Notes under the pieces: model-generated | What the model was told of the DNA's origin: nothing | Seen by the model: only the letters and a program-made list of their open reading frames with translations | Database searches by the model: none | Translations under genes and position numbers: made by a program | Part shown: piece after piece, positions 60,416 through 64,000 of the stretch | Layout of the letters: every line of letters begins with the position of its first letter | How positions within the stretch are numbered: position 1 is the stretch's first letter | Assembly (NCBI RefSeq): GCF_003112535.1 | Contig: NZ_BEWA01000021.1 | Coordinates: forward strand, 62,001-126,000 | DNA length: 64,000 nucleotides | Origin: Streptomyces rishiriensis | Lineage (GTDB): Bacteria; Actinomycetota; Actinomycetes; Streptomycetales; Streptomycetaceae | Reading direction: 5' to 3'

Positions 60416-60783
60416 GCATGTCGAGCAGGATGCCGGAGCCGTACGGCCAGGGCGGCGGCGCCAACCTCGCCGACATCCTGGAACGCGTTCTCGACAAGGG
60501 CATCGTGATCGCGGGCGACATCCGGATCAACCTGCTCGACATCGAACTGCTCACCATCAAACTCCGCCTCATCGTCGCCTCCGTCGACAAGGCGAAGGAG
60601 ATGGGCATCGACTGGTGGGAGACCGACCCGGCGTTGTCCTCCGGTGCCCGCCGCGACGAACTCGCGCGTGAGAACGCCGAGTTGCGCGAACGGCTGGCAC
60701 GGCTGGAGGAACTGGAACTGGGCCGCGCCCCGGAGGACGTCCGGGAGTCGAAGTCCCGTGACGTCAGGAAGGAGTCGCCGTGA
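60412..60783 (+). CDS. gvpJ: Gas vesicle protein GvpJ (GvpA-like minor shell protein)
   Basis: The 123-residue protein has a GvpA-like domain at 18-75: LADILERVLDKGIVIAGDIR then INLLDIELLTIKLRLIVASVDKA, with WW in GIDWWETDP, a mark of GvpJ. A C-terminal coiled coil (ARENAELRERLARLEELEL) follows. GvpJ-type proteins are thought to nucleate or cap the vesicle. Starts and stops overlap the neighbours by 4 bases. Confidence 0.9.
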
Positions 60784-61625
60784 CAGGACTGCGGTACGTC
60801 TACGCCGTCTGCCGGCCCTTCGGCGCGCCTCTGCAGACGGCCCTGAAGGGCGTGGCGGGCGATCCGCCCCGGCTGCTCAGCCATCACGGTCTGATCGCGG
60901 TCGTCAGCCATGTCCCGGAGGGGGACTTCGCCGAGGCGCCCCTGCACCGGCATCTGGAGGATCTCGACTGGCTGACCGAGACCGCCCGGGCCCACCAGCA
61001 GGTGATCGACGCGCTGACGGCCGTCACCACGCCGCTGCCGCTCCGGCTCGCCACGGTGTTCCGTGACGACAGCGGCGTCCGGGTGATGATGGAGGAGCGC
61101 GAGGCGGACTTCCTGCGCACCCTGGACCGGCTGGAGGGCCGGGTCGAATGGGGTGTGAAGGTCTATGTCGAGCGCGAGCCCGACGCACCCGCAGAAACGG
61201 CGAAGCCCGCCTCGGGCCGGGACTACCTGCGCCAGCGGCGCCTGCAGAGCAGGGCGCACGAGGACAGCTGGCAGCGGGCGGAGCGGTTCGCCGGCCGTCT
61301 GCACGCCTCCCTGTCCGCGCACGCCGACGGCGCCCGGCTGCACGCTCCGCAGAATTCCGCCCTTTCCAAGGCGCCCGGACAGAATGTGCTGAACGCCGCC
61401 TATCTCGTGCCGCGCGCGGAATCCGAGGAATTCGTGGAACTCGTGGACCGCACCAAGGGCGAGGAGCCCGGAATGCGCGTCGAACTCACCGGTCCCTGGG
61501 CTGCCTATTCCTTCGTGGACGACCCCGCGGAATCCTCGTCGGCGGCGTCGGCGGCGTCGGCGGAAGAGACCCGGGAGTCCTCGTCGGCGCCGGCCGGCGC
61601 CGACGCCGGCGAGGGGGGCTCATGA
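60780..61625 (+). CDS. gvpL: Gas vesicle protein GvpL (GvpF/L family)
   Basis: The 281-residue protein is a second GvpF/L member: LRYVYAVCRPFGAPLQTAL, LIAVVSHVPEGDFAEAPLH, ARAHQQVIDALTAVTTPLPL, VEWGVKVYVE, then LTGPWAAYSFVDDP near 245-258. A Ser/Ala/Glu-rich tail of 25 residues ends the protein. Related to gvpF in the same operon by family, it is expected to act in vesicle assembly. The GTG overlaps the gvpJ stop and its stop overlaps gvpS. Confidence 0.92.
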   Translation: MTGLRYVYAVCRPFGAPLQTALKGVAGDPPRLLSHHGLIAVVSHVPEGDFAEAPLHRHLEDLDWLTETARAHQQVIDALTAVTTPLPLRLATVFRDDSGVRVMMEEREADFLRTLDRLEGRVEWGVKVYVEREPDAPAETAKPASGRDYLRQRRLQSRAHEDSWQRAERFAGRLHASLSAHADGARLHAPQNSALSKAPGQNVLNAAYLVPRAESEEFVELVDRTKGEEPGMRVELTGPWAAYSFVDDPAESSSAASAASAEETRESSSAPAGADAGEGGS

Positions 61626-61810
61626 CCGTCGTGGAGCGCCGCGAGGTCGCCCTCGTGGACCTGCTCGACCGGCTGCTCGCCGGGGGAGTGGTCATCACGG
61701 GCGACATCACCCTGCGCATCGCGGACGTCGACCTCGTCCGCATCGACCTGAACGCCCTGATCAGCTCGGTGAACGAGCAGGTGCCGTCGCCCTGGGGGGA
61801 GTCACCGTGA
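61622..61810 (+). CDS. gvpS: Gas vesicle protein GvpS (short GvpA-like)
   Basis: The 62-residue protein is a compact GvpA-like chain: ALVDLLDRLLAGGVVITGDI then TLRIADVDLVRIDLNALISS. It is the third GvpA-type protein of the operon and would be a minor shell component. Overlaps of 4 bases join it to gvpL and gvpK. Its small size makes it easy to overlook. Confidence 0.9.
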   Translation: MTVVERREVALVDLLDRLLAGGVVITGDITLRIADVDLVRIDLNALISSVNEQVPSPWGESP

Positions 61811-62091
61811 CGGACCGACGCAACCACATCGACCTGGAGCCCGACACCGTCGAGCGCGACCTGGTCAAACTCGTCCTGACCGTCGTGGAGTTGCTGCGCC
61901 AGCTGATGGAACGGCAGGCGCTGCGCCGCTTCGACCAGGGCGATCTGAACGAGGAGCAGGAGGAGCGCATCGGGCTCACCCTGATGCTCCTGGACGACCG
62001 CATGACCGAGCTGCGCGAGCGGTACGGACTGCGGCCCGAGGACCTCAATCTGGACCTCGGGCCGCTCGGACCGCTGCTTCCCCGGGAGTGA
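61807..62091 (+). CDS. gvpK: Gas vesicle protein GvpK
   Basis: The 94-residue protein matches GvpK: NHIDLEPDTVERDLVKLVLT, VVELLRQLMERQALRRFDQG, and RIGLTLMLLDDRMTELRERY, then LNLDLGPLGPLLP at the end. GvpK is an assembly factor required for vesicles in several organisms. The GTG overlaps the gvpS stop. It is the last gene of the operon and converges on the small hydrophobic gene with a 61-base gap. No gvpN gene was seen. Confidence 0.93.
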   Translation: MTDRRNHIDLEPDTVERDLVKLVLTVVELLRQLMERQALRRFDQGDLNEEQEERIGLTLMLLDDRMTELRERYGLRPEDLNLDLGPLGPLLPRE

Positions 62092-62152
62092 GCCCGTCCG
62101 GCGAGAGCCGGCGGCGCTCCCGGCGGAAGCCGGTTTCACCTCAGTGCTTCGG

Positions 62153-62323
62153 TCACCACCTGTACCATCGCCCCCTGCCTCCCGAGGCAGTGTTTCCGCG
62201 GACCAGGAATCCCAGGAGCCACAGGACCAGGACCGCGAGAGCGATCCACCAGAGCAAATGCAATGCGAATCCGGCACCGAAAAAGATCAGTACCAGCAGC
62301 AGCACCAGCAGGATGGGAACCAT
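62153..62323 (-). CDS. Small hydrophobic membrane protein (56 residues)
   Basis: The reverse strand encodes MVPILLVLLLVLIFFGAGFA, then LHLLWWIALAVLVLWLLGFL and a basic tail (VRGNTASGGRGRWYRW). Two membrane helices fill residues 2-41. Very similar short hydrophobic proteins ending in RWYRW are familiar from Streptomyces genomes and are simply called hydrophobic protein. AGGAGGT (62337-62331 in reverse) lies 7 bases before the ATG, a perfect ribosome site, which strongly supports this short gene. The function is unknown. It lies 75 bases downstream of the methyltransferase stop on the same strand. Confidence 0.88.
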   Translation of the reverse strand: MVPILLVLLLVLIFFGAGFALHLLWWIALAVLVLWLLGFLVRGNTASGGRGRWYRW

Positions 62324-62398
62324 AGTCTTTACCTCCTGCAGTGCGAGTTTCCCGGATTCGGTGAATCATTCGCCCCGCAATCCCACGGAATGTGCGGA

Positions 62399-63220
62399 TC
62401 AGGCGGCTTTTCGGCACAGGATCTCTCCGTGCAGGACGGCGAACCAGCCGTCCTCCCGCCGCCCCCACTCCCGCCAGGCCGCCGACACGGCGCGCAGCTG
62501 CTCCGTCGTGGCGTGTCCGCCGCGGGTGGCGAGCTCCGCGTATGCCGAGGCCAGGGTGCGGTCGGCCCACAGGCCGCTCCACCAGTCGCGTTCCTCGGGA
62601 GTGCTGAAGGTCCAGGTGGAGGACGAGGCCGTGACGTCGGTGAGCCCGGCGGCCAGCGCCCAGGACTTCAGCCGCCGCCCGGCGTCCGGCTCACCGCCGT
62701 TGGCACGGGCCACCCGCCGGTACAGGTCCAGCCAGTCGTCCATGCCGGCGGCGGCGGGGTGCCAGGTCATCGCCGCGTAGTCCGAGTCGCGGACCGCCAC
62801 GTACCCGCCGGGCCTGGTGACCCGCAGCATCTCCCGCAGCGCCTGCACGGGATCGCCGACGTGCTGGAGCACCTGATGGGCGTGGACGACGCAGAACGTG
62901 TCGTCTGGGTGGTCCAGAGCGTGCACGTCGGCGACCGCGAAGTCGACGTTGGTCAGTCCCCGTTCGTCGGCCGTGGCGCGGGCCTGCTCCAGGATCCCGG
63001 GGGCGTGGTCGACGCCGGTGACGTGCCCGTCGGGCACCAGGGCGGCCAGGTCGGCGGTGATGGTGCCCGGGCCGCAGCCGATGTCCAGGATCTTCATGTG
63101 GGGCTTGAGCGAGCCGAGCAGATAGGCCGCGGAGTTGGCGGCGGTCCGCCAGGTGTGCGAACGCAGCACTGACTCGTGGTGTCCGTGCGTGTAGACGGCG
63201 GTCTCCTGGGCTTTCGGCAT
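62399..63220 (-). CDS. Class I SAM-dependent methyltransferase (UbiE-like)
   Basis: The 273-residue protein has a clear SAM fold: KILDIGCGPGTITADLAALV (motif I near 44-62), HVTGVDHAPGILEQAR, FAVADVHALDHPDDTF, AHQVLQHVGDPVQALREMLR and VTRPGGYVAVRDSDYAAM. The C-terminal 100 residues form a cap with many Trp. The substrate is unknown. GGGGAG lies 8 bases before the ATG. A palindrome at 63321-63335, about 100 bases upstream, may control it. Confidence 0.9.
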   Translation of the reverse strand: MPKAQETAVYTHGHHESVLRSHTWRTAANSAAYLLGSLKPHMKILDIGCGPGTITADLAALVPDGHVTGVDHAPGILEQARATADERGLTNVDFAVADVHALDHPDDTFCVVHAHQVLQHVGDPVQALREMLRVTRPGGYVAVRDSDYAAMTWHPAAAGMDDWLDLYRRVARANGGEPDAGRRLKSWALAAGLTDVTASSSTWTFSTPEERDWWSGLWADRTLASAYAELATRGGHATTEQLRAVSAAWREWGRREDGWFAVLHGEILCRKAA

Positions 63221-63320
63221 GGCTGCTCCCCTTCTCGACGGACCGGGTCCGGCCCGGCCCCCGGTGACACCACGCTACGCCGACGGCCGCATGGTGAGAC
63301 AGATCGTTCTGGAATATGGA

Positions 63321-63335
63321 CTGACGTCACGTCAG
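63321..63335. promoter_or_regulatory. Perfect palindrome CTGACGTCACGTCAG
   Basis: Seven-base arms CTGACGT and ACGTCAG around a single C. It lies in the divergent region between the methyltransferase and the histidine phosphatase, about 100 and 133 bases from their starts. An operator for the methyltransferase is the likelier reading. Confidence 0.55.
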
Positions 63336-63421
63336 ACACGGGCGCCCGCGCAGTCCGTGCGGCCCGGCTGCGCGACGCGGGGGCCCGCGTCCGGGTCCGG
63401 GCGCCGCGAGTACCCTGAAGC

Positions 63422-63446
63422 GGCCGTCTCCGGCGCGGAGACGGCC
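63422..63446 (+). promoter_or_regulatory. Leader hairpin before the histidine phosphatase
   Basis: GGCCGTCTC (63422-63430) pairs perfectly with GAGACGGCC (63438-63446). It lies between TACCCT (63411-63416), a likely -10, and the GGAGGG ribosome site. It would sit at the 5' end of the message, where it may stabilise the mRNA. Confidence 0.45.
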
Positions 63447-63467
63447 TCGATACCGGAGGGTCCCCGC

Positions 63468-64000
63468 ATGCGACTGCTGCTCGTCCGCCACGGCCAGACC
63501 CCCGCGAACGTGGACTACCTCCTCGACACCGCCGTCCCCGGCCCCGGACTCACCGAACTCGGCGCACGACAGGCCGCCGCCCTGCCCGAGGCCCTGGCCG
63601 ACGAGGACGTCGAAGCCCTCTACGTCTCCACCCTGGTGCGCACCCAGCTCACGGCCGCCCCGCTGGCCGCCGCCCGCGGCCTCGACGTCCTCGTCCGCGA
63701 CGGGCTCCGGGAGATCTCCGCGGGCGACCTGGAGGGGCTGCCCGGCGACACGGAGCACGGCGCGCTCTACATGCGCACCGCGTTCGCCTGGGCGGCGGGC
63801 GAGACGGACCTGCGCATGCCGGGCGGGGAGAACGGAGCCGAGTTCCTCGCGCGCTACGACGCCGTGGTCGCCGAGGCCTCGGCGAGCGGTGCGGGGACCG
63901 TCGTCCTGGTCGGGCACGGCGCGGCCATCCGCACCTGGGCGGCGGCCCGAGCGCACAACGTCGACGTCCCCTTCGCCGCGGCGCACCGCCTCGCCAACAC
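63468..64000 (+). CDS. Histidine phosphatase family protein, 5' part (runs off the right edge)
   Basis: The visible 177 residues belong to the phosphoglycerate-mutase-like histidine phosphatases. LLLVRHGQTPAN holds the phospho-accepting histidine (H8), LTELGARQAAAL and YVSTLVRTQLTAAPLA follow, LREISAGDLEGL supplies the catalytic acid, and VLVGHGAAIR the second histidine. The natural substrate is unknown. The ATG follows GGAGGG by 7 bases. About 15-25 residues are expected beyond the edge. Confidence 0.92.
   Translation, partial: MRLLLVRHGQTPANVDYLLDTAVPGPGLTELGARQAAALPEALADEDVEALYVSTLVRTQLTAAPLAAARGLDVLVRDGLREISAGDLEGLPGDTEHGALYMRTAFAWAAGETDLRMPGGENGAEFLARYDAVVAEASASGAGTVVLVGHGAAIRTWAAARAHNVDVPFAAAHRLAN

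Overview
The window is a stretch of very GC-rich actinobacterial chromosome, almost certainly from a Streptomyces. The evidence is third-codon-position G/C, frequent GTG and TTG starts, many 4-bp ATGA/GTGA stop-start overlaps, a ten-gene Streptomyces-type gas vesicle operon, a ccr-ecm ethylmalonyl-CoA locus, a TTA (bldA-type) codon and several leaderless promoters. Gene content and order recall the SCO64xx-SCO65xx arm-proximal core region of S. coelicolor; that comparison is from memory and was not computed. No tRNA, rRNA, CRISPR array, insertion sequence, prophage or secondary-metabolite cluster was seen.

Layout, left to right. 1-10 kb: the 5' part of a secreted M1-type metallopeptidase, a self-sufficient nitrate reductase fused to an NADPH diflavin reductase, and a large Tat-exported GH2 beta-galactosidase. 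10-14.6 kb: dihydrolipoamide dehydrogenase, a small membrane protein, and an alkylation-repair pair (Ada/AlkA-type glycosylase plus Ogt). 14.6-17.1 kb: a sirtuin, a Nudix hydrolase and an ADP-ribosylglycohydrolase on one strand, a plausible ADP-ribose/NAD+ module. 17.3-21.4 kb: glycerate kinase, an alpha/beta hydrolase, and the phosphatidylethanolamine genes pssA and psd. 21.6-30.9 kb: the ethylmalonyl-CoA pathway. ccr, ecm, a malyl-CoA-type lyase, a MaoC hydratase and an acyl-CoA dehydrogenase form one operon, preceded by a TetR regulator and a duplicated 3-hydroxyacyl-CoA dehydrogenase. The ccr promoter carries a perfect palindrome exactly inside its 17-bp spacer.

31-38 kb is a mixed region: a small membrane protein, a divergent sigma-region-4-like protein with an unrecognised partner, a HEAT-repeat protein with a TTA codon, a GNAT and a RidA gene (the latter possibly frameshifted), a secreted tripeptidyl-aminopeptidase-like hydrolase, a radical SAM protein with a LexA-like box, and an SRPBCC protein. 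38-49 kb holds signs of gene decay (a truncated MFS exporter behind an intact palindrome; an ECF sigma factor remnant), a PAS/GAF/SpoIIE phosphatase with an HATPase domain, a methyltransferase, and a run of four peptidases (M55, M20, S9, S66). The S9 gene has an in-frame amber codon 22 codons before its inferred original stop.

49-56 kb: a VOC protein, a holin-like membrane protein, an F420-type LLM oxidoreductase, a flavoprotein with a repetitive tail, a transketolase and a LigD-type polymerase. 56.3-62.1 kb: the gas vesicle operon gvpO-A-F-G-Y-Z-J-L-S-K, in which O, Y and Z carry strongly charged, repeat-encoded segments. The window ends with a 56-residue hydrophobic protein, a methyltransferase and the 5' part of a histidine phosphatase. 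All calls are from reading the sequence; no database search was run.
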